Source of the DNA: Nematopogon swammerdamellus
Lineage: Eukaryota; Arthropoda; Insecta; Lepidoptera; Adelidae
Length of the DNA: 64,000 bases
Assembly (NCBI GenBank): GCA_946902875.1
Contig: OX336355.1
Span: 17,579,347-17,643,346, forward strand
Direction: 5' to 3'
Below the pieces are notes generated by a model. It ran no database searches. It saw only the letters and a program-made list of their open reading frames with translations, and was not told the DNA's origin. The position numbers were made by a program, and so were the translations under genes. Position 1 is the first letter of the stretch. Each line of letters begins with the position of its first letter. This document shows, piece after piece, positions 20,893 to 31,171 of this stretch.

Positions 20893-21178
20893 TAAAGGCA
20901 AGCGTCCACATTTCCGCATCGTACGCATCGCGCGCATCGGATCTAACGGATTAGTTTGCGGTAGTGCGTCCGCTGATCGGCAATTCGTATGACGTCATCG
21001 GCACGCATCGTAAAAGTTGCCCCACCGAGCAATGACGTCGGCATTACCGACGCGTGCGGTCCGAACGATACGGAACAGTGGACGCACTTGTACGAATTTC
21101 TATACATACAATTCTAAAATCCATTCGATACGATCCTTCCGATACGTACGGTGCGGACATGTGGACGCTGGCCTTAAA
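20893..21178. mobile_element. MITE with ~40-bp inverted ends
   Basis: AAGGCAAGCGTCCACATTTC at the left faces ATGTGGACGCTGGCCTT at the right; the inversion continues through GCATCGTACGCATCG/CGATACGTACGGTGC with mismatches. The interior repeats CGCATCG-like motifs. Related single ends lie near 21490-21530 and 22305-22356. Confidence 0.65.
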
Positions 21179-21261
21179 GGAGCGTCGATATGTCCGTATT
21201 CTACGCATCGGATCAAAAGGATTTTTAAATGTACTTCGTCCACTGTAACACGTAACTGTCA

Positions 21262-21478
21262 CCTACAAGCTGTAAATAATAATGTTCTTACCAGTGGTAG
21301 ACCACTGGTAAGACGGGTTCATTATTTGTAAGTGACTATAATACTTATATGGTACTATCAAAACATTGTGACTAGCGAAATTTCTTTGTCAGTTCTTCGT
21401 CGCATTGAAATAGGACTTGCGGAATTTTAGACGTATCCAAAAGTCATACCTACCTATGGATGAAATTATACAATAAAT
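21262..21478 (+). repeat. Dispersed repeat H (also 25540-25755)
   Basis: GTTCATTATTTGTAAGTGAC...TACTATCAAAACATTGTGAC...CTACCTATGGATGAAATTATACAATAAA is shared with 25540-25755. The ending in AATAAA and A-rich sequence suggests a LINE 3' UTR. A small palindrome (ACCAGTGGTAGACCACTGGT) lies at 21291. Confidence 0.6.
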
Positions 21479-21539
21479 ACTAAAATCCGTATGATCCTAT
21501 GCGTGCAGTTCGTCCGGTGCGTATGAGTGAACACAGTGG

Positions 21540-22250
21540 CAAACCATACAGAGAACGAGCCCAAGTGGATTTAGTAATTGTGTTAAATTTTGTGGAGCGT
21601 TCTCTATCCCTTATAGACTCTGGGCCCTAAGGGGTGGAGAAGATGATTACTATGGGGCTGATATTAACAAATTATTGTTATAAGCCCTAAAAGAAAAAAA
21701 TTACGGCCCGGGTCAGCTGCCATCCGGCCAATAAAAGTTTGAGAATCGGTGGCTGTGAAAATAAAATATGAACCGGAAAGGAAGGTCAAATAAAAAAACT
21801 AGAATAAGATGACAATTGAATGTTATTGTTACCTATGTCACAGATTACTTAATAGTTACTTCGTAACAGATAAATCACTCCAAAGAAAATGTTCCTACCT
21901 TCGGGCTTTAATAACCTACTGTTTCACGTCGCCATTCGCTGCGTGCGAAAATGTACCTTAACGATCGAGTGTAAAGTGGTTATTGCTTGCAGCTGCGCGC
22001 AGTTGCGTGGGCGAGCGTCTATGTATACTTCGCGCGGAAATTCGTCAGCCGCGCGAAGTATACAACTTCGCGCGGGTGACGAATTTTCACTGAAATAGAC
22101 CGCCGGCGGCCCGTAGGGAGGTAGGTAGTTAGCGCGCTCAAGTACATAGAGTGCGTGAGGCCTGCCTATGTGGCCTCAGTAGTGATAACAATTACATGTT
22201 AGTATTTAGTTTTTATTTATTTATCAGGTTAATTTTATTTAATACATTAT
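21540..22250. other. Mostly unassigned, with a GC-rich palindrome
   Basis: A palindrome around 22023-22070: GTATACTTCGCGCGG and AATTCGTCAGCCGCGCGAAG are repeated in inverse form. No coding frame accepted. Confidence 0.4.
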
Positions 22251-22623
22251 CTTGTATTCAAAATAATAATAATTTAAGTTAATAATAAAAAAAATACAAT
22301 CCGAATGATCCGATTCGTGCGATGCGTAAGATGCGGACATGTGGACGCTTACCTTAACTGTAGCCCTAACGCAGTCGGAGCCGCGGGCGAGAGCCCAGTC
22401 CGCTGCATACAAAGGGGCTGGGATAAACAAACTTCATGTAGGTACCTATATGTACTAAAAGGCTAACCGTGTATGCCCTGAAGCGGGAAAATTAAGCACC
22501 TAGACCCGGCATTGTCGGACATTGCACAAGTTTCGCCTTTCTTTACATTCGGTCGGCATGCATACCACTTGCAACAGACAAAATATATTTTTGTCAGCCT
22601 CGTTCTTTTCCGGTATCCGGTTT

Positions 22624-22820
22624 TGGAACCGTAATAGCTAGCCGGTTGAAATTTACACATTATATGTGTTATTTTAGCAGATATAACAACAAATAATAAA
22701 AGAAATTAAAAGATGACTAAATTAAGGATTGTCCTCATAAGAGAAAGCGTTTTTTAAACTTTTTTTTTGCGGTTCGGAAACCTCGGTGCGCGCGTCCGAC
22801 TCGCACTTGGCTGATTTTTC
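22624..22820 (+). repeat. Family-E repeat, shortened
   Basis: GAACCGTAATAGCTAGCCGG at the left and CGGTGCGCGCGTCCGACTCG with CACTTGGCTGATTTT at the right are family-E parts; the microsatellite-bearing end is missing. Confidence 0.65.
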
Positions 22821-22853
22821 TGTACTACGCACTTGACGTTTTTGAGCAATATA

Positions 22854-23603
22854 CAGGGTGTTCGGTACATCGACCGACAACATTTTTTTGTAGGTAAGTG
22901 GGGTCATTTGCAACGTTTTGACCCATGATAACTTTTGTCAGATGTCACGTGGTATCGAGATACGATTTTTTTTCTTTATTTTTGAAAATTACCAAAATCC
23001 CAGCTTAAAACCCTTGTAACTTTTTTGTTTATAATTGTATCAGCTCGAAATAAAATTTATTGAATTTTACGATGTAGGTATCCTTGTTCTAGAAAAAATA
23101 TTATTTGATGAAGTTAATACTATGAAAAGGTCTTATGTTCTCCCAGAGTCCCGAGAACGAGTAAAATAAGACACAATCTTAATTTCTTAATTAATAAAAA
23201 AAAAAGTGACTGCAATTGATAGCTTCATTTTCATTTAAAAAGTTCGCTAGTTTATGCCGTTTCCAACGGTATACCACATGTCATACAAATAATTCACTAT
23301 GTGGTTAAAATTAGGCACAGAGACAGAACAGAACGACCAAATTAGGGATAATTTGCAAGAGTGCCCGCGCGACCGGTACATATTCTAAATTTGAAAATGC
23401 TCCCGAAAAAGCTCTCAATACGGGAAGCGTGTTGTCGTTCTGTTCTGCCTGTGTGCCTAATTTTAATTAAAAAAAAAAATAAAGAAAAAAATCGTATCTT
23501 TATACCACGTGACATCTGACAAAAGGTATCATGGGTCAAAACGTTGCAAATGACCCCCGCTTACCTACAAAAAATGTTGTCGGTCGATGTGCCGAACACC
23601 CTG
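22854..23603. mobile_element. 750-bp element with ~130-bp terminal inverted repeats
   Basis: The left end CAGGGTGTTCGGTACATCGA is matched in inverse at 23584-23603; the arms continue inward to about 22985 and 23475 (AAACGTTGCAAATGACCCC, ACCACGTGACATCTGAC) with few mismatches. Flanks are TATA and TTTA. The terminal hexamer equals that of the palindromic element at 15371, so the two are probably in one superfamily. The interior is non-coding. Confidence 0.85.
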
Positions 23604-23734
23604 TTTATTAGATCTGGTCTAGGTATATGCGTCTAGGGCGACCCTAACCGACTCTTTCTACTTGTGGGGTTATTTTGGGATTTAGGCCGGCTGCTTCGTA
23701 AGACGTTAAATAAATGTTAAACAGGTCATTCATA

Positions 23735-23860
23735 ACTTTTTTTTATGGAGACTGACACGGCTGGCTACATCACCAACAACATCCGCGACGTAAGCACATA
23801 ACACCTTGGTGAACTAAGTAGGTGCTATGTCAGAGTGCTTCCTTTCTGTCGATGCTGGAA
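23735..23860 (-). repeat. SINE-A/B tail fragment
   Basis: Minus-strand tail: ATGGAGACTGACACGGCTGG, ACAACATCCGCGACGTAAGC, then GTCAGAGTGCTTCC. Truncated before the core. Confidence 0.7.
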
Positions 23861-24010
23861 GGCCCTTCCAGATATTGATGCATGCACTGAAGTCTAGTGA
23901 GTGGAATTGAGTGGAGTGCACATGCGAAGGGAGTGCCATAGCTTTGATCTCGTGGAGGGCGGAAGTGGAGGTATGAACTGGCGGGATGGCTCAGAAACCC
24001 TTTAGTAGAA

Positions 24011-24324
24011 ACATATCACACACGCTGAATCCCGACAATCGGGGTAAGCAAAGTAATCGGTATTGTGCTGCAAGAACTCTGATAAATTACAGCACAACAC
24101 CGACCACCACGTTTCGCAAAGTATTCGAACAAGATTCAATCGATCAAACAGCAAGTAAAGCACGAAGACCCACCTGCTGCATGACTACCGTGCCAAGGTG
24201 AGAGGTGGCGAGCCTGTCGCCCTTTAGCACGGCATCTTGTCCTTATCCCTTAGACGCCTTTTACGACATGCATGGGGAGAGATGCAGTGGGGCTATTCTT
24301 TTTAAGTACCGGCCCCACACGGTA
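24011..24324 (-). repeat. SINE-C (GTGGGG head, ATGT-type tail)
   Basis: Minus strand starts GTACCGTGTGGGGCCGGTAC (24305-24324), then TCTCTCCCCATGCATGTCG, AGGGCGACAGGCTCGCC, AGTATTCGAACAAG in inverse, and ends at CAGCGTGTGTGATATGT. Similar copies at 32481-32817 and 53491-53816. Confidence 0.8.
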
Positions 24325-24366
24325 CAACTATTATTTATACAATAGGCAGTTAGGGTAGGATTGGAT

Positions 24367-24490
24367 ATTTTTTTTATTGATTTATTTATATGGCAGTAAA
24401 ACTGCACTCGAACTTGTCACAATTTGTTCTATATATCCGGTACGATTACACCCACGAAGAAGAACCGACAAGGAACTTCGCAGGGGTATT
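24367..24490 (-). repeat. Family-I LINE 3' end
   Basis: Minus strand: GAAGTTCCTTGTCGGTTC, GTGTAATCGTACCGGAT, AAATTGTGACAAGTTCGAGT and a poly-A-like end. Matches 225-372 and 38735-38800. Confidence 0.5.
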
Positions 24491-24535
24491 TTTTTTTCAT
24501 ACATATTATTACAAGGTATTTTAGTGAGTATAGCC

Positions 24536-24845
24536 CACAGAGCACGGAATACCCCGCCCCCGCGCCCCCTCCTAGAGGCGCCCTAAGCGATAATATTTGA
24601 AATCCAATAACTGGACGCAGTGCTACTAGCGCTTCGTATGTGTGTGTGTGTGTGTGTGTGTTAGTATCGAATCGACACTACACACAAAGAGGAGCAAGTT
24701 AGGCACACGCACAAAACAAATACACACGCACAACACACATATGTAATTCATAGGCCATGTCCACAGGCTTCAACGGCGTTTTAGGGAAATCGCGCTCAGG
24801 GCGCCTCTAGGAGGCGGCGCGGGCGGGGGTATTCCGTGCTCTGTG
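24536..24845. mobile_element. hAT-like MITE with 8-bp TSD
   Basis: Ends CACAGAGCACGGAATACCCC and its inverse, continuing as GC-rich imperfect arms of ~50 bp to AGGCGCC. Flanked by a perfect 8-bp duplication GTATAGCC (24528-24535 and 24846-24853). The 8-bp TSD and CA...TG ends suggest hAT. The interior holds a (TG)n run near 24639-24660 and no coding frame. Confidence 0.8.
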
Positions 24846-25006
24846 GTATAGCCACATAATAATATCGCTCACAGTTTATCGAAAAAATAGCTTCAGTGCA
24901 AGATTACCAATTTTACTGAGAGTTCTGACTACAAAGACAGATTCCGTCCATTTTTGGCATAGAGAGGTGGAAATGAGAGTCATTTCTAGTAAAGCGTGCG
25001 CTAAAT

Positions 25007-25254
25007 GGCGGGTGGCCGAGTGGTTTGGCCACCAGCTTCTCATGCGAGAGGTCCGAGGTTCGAATACGGTCGGCGTGTACCAATGAGTTTTTTCTGACGA
25101 AAAAATTTACCTATATACCTACACCTGCTGCTTCACCGTTCGGAACCGCTGTAAAACTGTAGGTCCCTTCCCTTGCCCCTTACTAGGTGGTAGGCTCAGA
25201 TTGTAGCCGACTTGGTTGGTACCACCGTACTGGATGTAAGATGGCCGCATAGCA
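25007..25254 (+). repeat. SINE-D with tRNA-like head, 3'-truncated
   Basis: The head GGCGGGTGGCCGAGTGGTTT (A box) and GAGGTTCGAATACGG (B box) resemble a Ser/Leu tRNA. Then ACCAATGAGTTTTTTCTGAC, the central domain CTTACTAGGTGGTAGGCTC, and a break at ATGGCCGCATAGCA. This is the clearest plus-strand head of the family. Confidence 0.8.
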
Positions 25255-25256
25255 TT

Positions 25257-25880
25257 TTCCACTATTTCCTCCCAAGTACAGCCTGTGGTTTTTCAAAAGG
25301 GGCGTGAAAAGGCTCCTATCAGGCCGGCATGACCGTAATTTTATCAAAGAGTCTGACTACTGTTTTTCCCACTAACAAATTTTGACAATTCGATACACTT
25401 TGTATCATTTGATTTTTAATATGACTTATTACATTTCTTTGTAATAAACGTAAACTAATTGTTTTATTTGACTTGATATAATATGCAATATCAAAATTGA
25501 CGATGGCACTATACACCAGATGGTCAGATTCTTCAGTATTCATGTTTATGCTGTAAATATTAATGCTCTTGTGAGCGGTAGTATGGGTTAATTATTTGTA
25601 AGTTACTATAACATAATACTTATAAGGTACTAACAAAACATTGTGACTTGCGAAGTTTGTTTGTCAGTTCTTCTTCGCATTGAATTTAGAACTGGCGGAA
25701 TTTTCGACAAGTCCAAGCGTAGGTTACCTACCTATGGATGAAATTATACAATAAACAATAAACAATAAACATGGCATTCGCAAACCCCGTGCATCACAGA
25801 ATGTCCATGGGCATCGTTAGACACCTACTTGTAGGTGAAACGATGCCACATGTCGCGCTATCTATAAAGAAATAAATAAA
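25257..25880 (+). repeat. Family-G LINE 3' end split by repeat H
   Basis: The piece 25257-25330 (TGTGGTTTTTCAAAAGG...CTATCAGGCCGGCAT) continues at 25770-25880 (ATGGCATTCGC...CATCGTTAGACACCTAC...CATGTCGCGCTATC). The 439-bp insert at 25331-25769 includes repeat H and ends in (AATAAAC)n, so it is a later retroinsertion. Confidence 0.7.
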
Positions 25881-26032
25881 AAATAAAATTAATAAAAAAT
25901 GTTAATGTTAATGTTAAATTTTAATTTTAGTTTAATTTTATTGTATTAGGTTATTTTGATTACTTAATTGAAATAAAATTGAAAAATAAAAAAATATAAA
26001 AAAAAATAAAAAAAAATCATAAAAAACATTGC

Positions 26033-26181
26033 AGCCTCAGTTGTGTTCTCCTCTCGTCCAGTATAGCCAGATATCCAGGGAAGTTTCCGGTATGGCACCC
26101 ATCTTCTCGGAGTGGCTGGCTGGTCGGAGCATGTGCTATGGCCCCTCCGAATCAGCCACCCATACCGGATTACATAAAAAA
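26033..26181 (+). repeat. SINE-D tail fragment
   Basis: From TGTGTTCTCCTCTCGTCCAG to CCGGATTACATAAAAAA, with a small deletion around 26110. Confidence 0.7.
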
Positions 26182-26476
26182 ATCTAAGTCCTGTATCCAT
26201 TAAAGAGTTTCTTCTAGCTAACTAACAAGTCAAGCAAAAACACACGGCAGGACTGGACGAATTCCTACATTCACAGTCCCTCCCTGAAGCCAGTTGTGCG
26301 CTCCCTAACCTCGACCCAAGTTTGCTTTGGCAAAATTAAATGTTGCCATGTGAAAAGAAGCTCTCTAAGAGGTCACCGTGAGTACAGTCGCGTCTAAAAT
26401 TGAAATACCTGTGGGCAACACTAGAGATAAAACGGTAGAAGAATATAATTTTGTCAGTAACAATGATCAATATAAT

Positions 26477-26802
26477 GTACCGTGTGGGGCCAGTACTTTA
26501 AAAGAATAGCCCCACTGCATCTCTTCCCGTGTATGTCGTAAAAGGCGACTAAGGGATATGACTCCCTTCTTATATTACTAGGTGGTAGGGTTTAACCCGC
26601 CCGGGTTGGTACCACCGCACTGAATGAAAGGTCGGTCGAAACGGCTATGTAAATAGTTTGTGTTTTCCGTCCAGTTCAGTGTAGCCGGCACGACCGAAGG
26701 GAAGCACTGACGTGGCGCCAAGTTCACCTGGTGTTATGGGCTGACATCACGGATGTTGTAGGTGATGTAGCCAACCGTGTCAGTTTCCATAAAAAAAAAA
26801 AA
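26477..26802 (+). repeat. SINE-B, full length
   Basis: Head GTACCGTGTGGGGCCAGTAC, GCATCTCTTCCCGTGTATGT and GGCGACTAAGGGATATGACT; then directly the central domain TTACTAGGTGGTAGGGTTTA, GGTTGGTACCACCGCACTG, the 3' body (GTTCAGTGTAGCCGGCACG) and the tail CAGTTTCCATAAAAAAAA. Reference copy of the family. Confidence 0.85.
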
Positions 26803-27216
26803 GATCAAGTAATGGTATTTACAATTCTCAATAAACAACAACTTCAAACCCTCGGACAACGCAACCGACAAACACAAGCGGCTGGTGGTCGACACGGCCT
26901 TCCTTGGCTTGGTCTATTGATCTGAGGGTTCGAGGTTCGAATCGGACCGACACGCACAAATCAGGCTTGTGCTTTGGCCACCCATACTATATAGTAAATT
27001 AATTACGTACCTACTTAAAAAAGTGCTAGACATATAACTCAATAAAATAAAATGTTAGGATACATTTTGGGGTACCCTGTACTTTTCACCAAACGATTAA
27101 ACAAATTTATCTTAGGTTAGTCTGCGAGAAAGAGTTCTGCGTATTTTGGCGTCAGTTTAATTAAAATAGGTTCAGTAGATCCGGAGATTTCTGCGTGTGA
27201 CCGGCAGACAGACACC

Positions 27217-27388
27217 AGAGTGTCGGTCGAAACGGCTACGTAAATATTTCGTATTTTCCGCCCAGTTCAGTGTAGCCGACATGAAATGAAGGGAAGCACT
27301 GACATGGCACCTAGTTCATCCGGTAGTGTTATGAGCTGACATCACGGATGTTGTAGGTGATGTAGCCAACCGTGTCAGTTTCCATAAA
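27217..27388 (+). repeat. SINE-A 3' fragment
   Basis: From GTCGGTCGAAACGGCTACGT to GTCAGTTTCCATAAAAAAA; body of the 'GACATGAAATGAAGGGAAG' subtype. Confidence 0.75.
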
Positions 27389-27479
27389 AAAAACTTGGAT
27401 TGCGTCTGCCTACGCCTTGGTATACAGCAGGCGTGACCTTATGCGCCTATGTCATTTCTAATACCTACATTGTGACACA

Positions 27480-27905
27480 AATTGTGGCAATGGGCTGGGC
27501 ACGTCAGTTAATAAGAAAACGACCGTGGGAGTAATCGGGTCTTACACTTTTGGAAACGGAGTGTGGGCAGACCACTCGCCAGGTGGGGTGACGGCATAAG
27601 TACGTCGGAGGCAATCAGTGTACAATCAAGTTCAGCGTAGCCGACATGAAATGAAGGGAAGCACTGACATGGCACCTAGTTCACCCCGTGTTACATGCTG
27701 ACATCACGGATGTTGTAGGTGACGTAGCCAACCGTGTCAGTTGCCATAAAAAAATCTAAACAAATCAGTGGTTCCGTACTGCTGAAGGCTGTGAGGACTC
27801 GAGAAAGATTGGAGAGGCGTATGTCCAGCAGTGGACACAAAAACGTCAGACTGACTGACATTGTAACATGCGCTATCATTCGACGCGTCGAGTTCAAGCG
27901 CACAG
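27480..27905 (+). pseudogene. LINE C-terminal remnant interrupted by a SINE tail
   Basis: 27487-27600 reads in pieces as GGGCTGGGCACGTC...GCAGACCACTCGCCAGGTG, the WAGH...GRPxxRW tail region of an RT. A SINE-A 3' end lies at 27628-27757. Then AGAGGCGTATGTCCAGCAGTGGA (27814-27836), the end motif of the element at 50270. Frames are broken throughout. Confidence 0.5.
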
Positions 27906-28440
27906 GACGAAATTAGAATGATAACGTTCTATGAAAGTGTTTGCATTTTTGCACTCGAGTGTACTACTTAGCGGTCCTCCCGGGCGGACCCGCGCCGCGT
28001 GTTGTGAAGAATAACTTGGATAATTTGAGTTTTTACTTAATTTTTTTGGGAAAATTTGGACGGAGGGTGTGTTTTGATTTTAATTTCGTTTGTGGTTAAG
28101 TCAGGCAAGAAATTTGGTTGTTAACTTAAGAGATGATATACATTTTACAGAAATAATACCTAGATAGATAGGGTATCCAAGGTTCGGTCAGGAATATCAA
28201 AATAAGCCATTGTATATAATCTAATAAAAACATTACAAAAAGAAAAATGGTCTTAATTATATTAGTTTGCGAGATATGAATTTTCAAAAATTTTCATTTT
28301 ACTAAATCTATGCGCGCTCTAAGTGATGCAAGCGGCGCGGAGGAGGCTGCGGCTGCGCGACCGCGCGCGATCATAGAGCGCGCTCACACTGTCGTATGCA
28401 TTTGCTTTATTACAAAGTGGTAACTTTGGAAATAATTGGT

Positions 28441-28573
28441 GTTAATAGCCTTTCCCCAGCAACATTAGTCCACCTCCAAGCCGGACTGGCACCTCCTCGG
28501 CGGTGAAATTGGCTGCGCCTGAGGCTTCGACCTCGGGCAGAGTCGCACCCAGTTCGGATGCAATAAAAAAAAA
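28441..28573 (+). repeat. 3' end of the CR1/Jockey-type LINE (5'-truncated copy)
   Basis: Matches 38460-38590: GTTAATAGCCTTTCCCCAGC...CCTCCAAGCCGGACTGGC...GTTCGGATGCAATAAAAAAAA. A dead-on-arrival insertion of the same lineage. Confidence 0.8.
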
Positions 28574-28629
28574 TTGTTAATTGCTTGCGATCGTGCCATT
28601 GGTATGGAATGTAATACATTTAAAAGTTA

Positions 28630-29005
28630 AAGCTCTGAATTTTTATATTTTATTTACTTACCAGAGCCCGACTTTTTAAGGGTTGGGGGTTTTTGAAATT
28701 AGTAATTAAATTTAAATAAAAAAAACCGCATGGTAAAATACCATGCGGTTTTTTTTATTTAAATTTTTCACTCACAGTTCACTTTTTAAGATAATAAATT
28801 TTTTGATTACTTAATTACTTGATTACAATCAAATCTAAGAACCATCCCGATTCGGCTTTCCAATAAAAAGACCGCATCCAAATCGGTCCAGTCGGGAGCT
28901 ACGATGCCACAGACACACCCATACACACATACATACACCCTTACACGCATACACACACAAATTAAACGTATAACACCCCTCTTTTTGCGTTGGGTGTTAA
29001 TAAAA
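28630..29005 (+). repeat. Dispersed repeat F containing a 28-bp perfect hairpin
   Basis: Second copy of the repeat at 14040-14440. Inside it, 28708-28735 and 28739-28766 are exact inverse copies around a 3-base loop, with the top of the stem CCGCATGGTA/TACCATGCGG. The other copy has AAAACCGCATGCAAATCGG there and no hairpin. Confidence 0.7.
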
Positions 29006-29353
29006 CGAACAGCAATATAAAAAAAAACGAGCCGACAAGTGGAATGGTTAATATACGTTGATAAGTTAATAATAAGATATCAATAAACATTCTATTCTCA
29101 TTCTATTCAGTATGTTCATATAAGGTTGTAATTAACATAAAATTGATATCTGTTAATTACACTGATGTATCGACGCGTGTTGTCAGCCATATCAAAAACA
29201 CTATCAGCAGTAATCACGGTGCTTACATGGGAGTAACGCTTACATGACCGGATATCATTAATTAATATCACATCACCTGCTTTGTGTCAAACTTTACTTG
29301 TATGTTTGTACTTGTTACACAATATCGAACTCGAACCGTGGTGCGTTATATTA

Positions 29354-29706
29354 TTAGGGTTCCGTATCCGTCGTACGGGAACCTATTACTAAGCCGACGC
29401 CGTCTGTCTGTCTGTCTATCTGTCTGTCTGTCTGTCTATCCGTCTATCTGTCCGAGAGCTGCATCTCTTGAACTGTTAGGTGGCCGATTAGGTAGCCCGT
29501 TGAAATTTTCACATAATATGTTATATTATGGCCAATATAACCACAAATAATAAAAATAAGATTAAGTAAAAAATTCACGGGGGCGCCATCTACCGAAAAG
29601 AGTATGAAGCATTTTAACTAATCCATAGATGGCGTGAGTGGCGCTTACCATGACATGGCGATACGGAACCCTCGGTGCGCGAGTTCGACTCACATTTGGC
29701 CGGTTT
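29354..29706 (+). repeat. Family-E repeat, full length
   Basis: AGGGTTCCGTATCCGTCGTA, a (GTCT)n tract (29401-29440), AGCCCGTTGAAATTTTCAC, GGCGCCATCTACCGAAAAG, GATACGGAACCCTCGGTGCG, CACATTTGGCCGGTTTT. Confidence 0.75.
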
Positions 29707-29718
29707 TAATCAACTCTC

Positions 29719-29997
29719 TAAGTATCTCCCCGTGCATGTTGTAAAAGGCGACTAAGGGATAAGGACAAGATGCCAGGCTAAAGGGTGACAAGATAGCCAC
29801 CTCTCACCTTGTTACGGCCCTTCCACCGAGTCATGTAGCAGGTGCATCTTCGTGCCTTACTTTCTGCTTGATAGTTATCTTGTCCTTAATACATTGCCTG
29901 AACGTGGCGGTCTGTGTTGTGCTGTAATTTAAAAGAGAAGCAGAACACCGATTACTCTGCTTAAACCGATTGTCGGGATACAGCGTGTGATATGTAT
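29719..29997 (+). repeat. SINE-C, partial head
   Basis: From TCTCCCCGTGCATGTTG through AAAGGGTGACAAGATAGCCA, ACGTGGCGGTCTGTGTTGTG and ACCGATTGTCGGGATACAGC to GTGTGATATGTAT. Confidence 0.7.
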
Positions 29998-30083
29998 TAC
30001 ATAAACATTTGTATACGTTTTGAGACAGGAAAATTCCAAAAAAAATATATATGCAAATACTTTTTTTATCACTATATGGATAT

Positions 30084-30449
30084 TAATACAGAACGAGGCA
30101 AAAGTCGAACTCGCGCACCGAGGGTTCCGTATCGCCATGTCATGGTCAGGGCCGCGCCACTCACGCCATCTATAGATTAGTTAAAATGCTTCTTACTGTT
30201 TTCAGTAGATGGCGCGCATACACTTTTTAGTTTCTTGTATGGGGACCCCCGTTAATTTTTTACTTTCTCTTATTTTTATTATTAAATTTGTTCGTATATC
30301 GGCGATAATAAATAACACATATTCTGTGAAAATTTCAACGGGTGTACTGTTCAATACAGCCCTCGGACAGACGGACAGACAGACATACAAACAGACAGAC
30401 GGCGTAGGCGTAGTAATAGGGTCCCGTGCGACGGATACGGAACCCTAAA
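30084..30449 (-). repeat. Family-E repeat, full length
   Basis: From AAAAGTCGAACTCGCGCACC to CGACGGATACGGAACCCT, with a GACAGACAGACATACAAACA tract. Confidence 0.75.
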
Positions 30450-30769
30450 AATTAGAACTCAAATCACGCTTGTTCTGCATAATCTACAGCGATTTTATGA
30501 ACCTTTTAAAGGATTAATACTCGCCTATGATCGTATTAGTAATGTGCCAACTATTTATAATGTGTTTTACACGATAAATAATATCATATCGCAATGTTTA
30601 CGAAGATCTTTAAAAATAGAACAGCCGTTCATAGCGTATCGCATGCCGACTTCATATAAACATAAATTGAGTGGCGCCAGTCGTCCAAATTTAATAAGCA
30701 GATTGTTTGGCGCCAATTGGCTACTACGAGGGGAAGGGAAGACAGGCGTACTAGTAGTAATTGTAGTAA

Positions 30770-31171
30770 AAAAAACCGGCCAAGTGCGAGTCGAACTCGC
30801 GCACCGAGGGTTCCGTATAGCCATGTCATGTTCAGCGCCACTCGCGCCATCTATGGCGTGTTTTATGAAATGCTTCATATTAGTTAAAATGCATGATTAG
30901 TTAAAATGCTTCATACTGTTTTCGGTGGATGGCGCGCATACAGTTTTTAGTTTCTTGTATGGGGACCACCGTGAATGTTTTACTTTTTCTTATTTTTATT
31001 GTTGTTATATCGGCTATAAAATAACACATATTCTGTGAAAATTTCAACGGGCTACCGTTGAAATTTTCGGTCAAGAGATACAGCCCTCGGACAGACAGAT
31101 GGACAGACAGACAGAGAGACGGCGTAGGCTTAGTAATAGGGTCCCGTACGACGGATACGGAACCCTAAAAA
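30770..31171 (-). repeat. Family-E repeat, full length
   Basis: From AACCGGCCAAGTGCGAGTCG to CGACGGATACGGAACCCT; the closest relative is the preceding copy, 320 bp to the left. Confidence 0.75.

Noticed and set aside
25010..25080. Possible tRNA gene
   Set aside because: A and B boxes are present, but the acceptor stem does not close and the segment continues into the SINE-D body found in many copies.
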